Made by a program: the position numbers and the translations under genes. The notes below the pieces were generated by a model that saw only the letters and a list, made by a program, of their open reading frames with translations, was not told the origin of the DNA and ran no database searches. Of a stretch of 18,201 bases of DNA, positions 17,749-18,201 are shown piece by piece. The stretch is taken from positions 1 through 18,201 of the forward strand of contig PITI01000166.1 of assembly GCA_004325065.1 (NCBI GenBank), written 5' to 3'. Source of the DNA: Hamiltosporidium magnivora (taxonomy: Eukaryota > Microsporidia > Dubosqiidae). Position 1 is the first letter of the stretch. Every line of letters starts with the position of its first letter.

Positions 17749-18201
17749 TTACAAGAAATTTTCTATAAATTCTGAGTCAAGATAATCATTTACATTTTTT
17801 GATCTTTTCTCACGAGAAGGTTGCTTTAAAACAAATTTTGTAGTTTTAAAATCATTTTTTTTGAACTTTATAATAGTTTCATAATCAATTTGCTCGCAAG
17901 AAATAAAAAGAACTGCCAATTTTTAAAATTTCTTTATAATAATAATATCATCTTCTCTGATTTTTTTAAGAGCCAAATCTATATAATATATTGAAGCATA
18001 TAATTGACAATTACTCAAGGTATTTCTTAGACAGAAACCATCCGAATCATATATTTGTATTTTTATAGCTTCAAGTGCATTCATTTGGGAAAAAATCTTG
18101 AAATCAGCATTGGAAATTCTATATACCTTGTAAATCAACTCATTAAGTTTTGATAGTTCGTAAATATGTGATAGGGAGGCTAATATATCAGCTTCTTTTT
18201 C
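17749..18201 (-). pseudogene. Partial gene with one in-frame TAA; weak cyclin-box character
   Basis: The minus-strand frame is open from the window edge for 92 codons, meets TAA at 17923-17925, then continues in the same frame for 57 more codons to TAA at 17749-17751. The residues on both sides look like one protein. Before the stop is a predicted helix with QLYASIYYIDLALKKI followed by REDDIIIIKKF; after it is KLAVLFISCEQIDYETI. Together they resemble helices 2-3 of a cyclin box (LYxAVxYIDRFL..., then ...LxLLFIAxKxEE), but the similarity is weak and the expected conserved Lys and Glu are not clear. The tail is Lys-rich. The 5' end is outside the window. The stop may be a nonsense mutation, a sequencing error in the TTTTAAAAA run, or a true end with chance openness beyond. 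No AATAAA was found close behind. Confidence 0.45.

Noticed and set aside
1..18201. CRISPR arrays, bacterial operons, rRNA genes or intact tRNA genes
   Set aside because: No regularly spaced repeats, no Shine-Dalgarno-linked gene runs, no recognisable rRNA core sequences, and no fully pairing tRNA on either strand as far as can be read by eye.

Overview
The window is A+T-rich eukaryotic DNA with few genes and long gene-poor stretches. The best fit is a microsporidian with an expanded genome. Four things point there: intron-less genes, a C-triplet lying 3-10 nt before each of the three well-supported start codons, an AATAAA signal overlapping a stop codon, and a secreted leucine-rich-repeat (LRR) protein of a kind microsporidia often carry in large families. 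The species cannot be fixed from sequence alone. Low coding density argues against compact genomes such as Encephalitozoon and for larger ones (Hamiltosporidium- or Edhazardia-like); this is inference.

Layout. Positions 1-380 hold a G+C-enriched dispersed repeat whose second, A+T-decayed copy lies at 7201-7584. A NUP98/NUP145N-type nucleoporin follows (759-2330, +). It has a GLEBS motif near the N-terminus, a Phe-repeat region with a 4 x 15-residue tandem array, and a C-terminal autoproteolytic-type domain that stops exactly at the His-Phe cleavage position. After a 2.9-kb gene-poor stretch comes an orphan 152-residue Tyr/Arg-rich protein (5256-5714, +). A broken reading frame (6820-7131) sits just before the second copy of the first repeat.

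Two related ~220-230-bp elements lie in opposite orientation (8039-8259, - and 10021-10253, +). Each has a tRNA-like head and an A-rich tail, so they look like a tRNA-derived SINE family. A secreted or signal-anchored 879-residue LRR protein occupies 10671-13310 (-). The last ~4.4 kb before the right edge is gene-poor, with a G+C-rich island (14276-14562) and a degenerate tRNA-like segment (14940-15037). At the right edge a gene fragment on the minus strand (17749-18201) runs out of the window. It is interrupted by one in-frame TAA and has weak cyclin-box character.

How the genes relate: nothing suggests an operon or a joint pathway. The nucleoporin is a housekeeping nuclear-pore and mRNA-export gene, the LRR protein is probably exported or surface-located, and the rest is unassigned or repeat-derived. 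The most novel items are the SINE-like family, the structured two-copy repeat, and the nucleoporin encoded already ending at its cleavage point.
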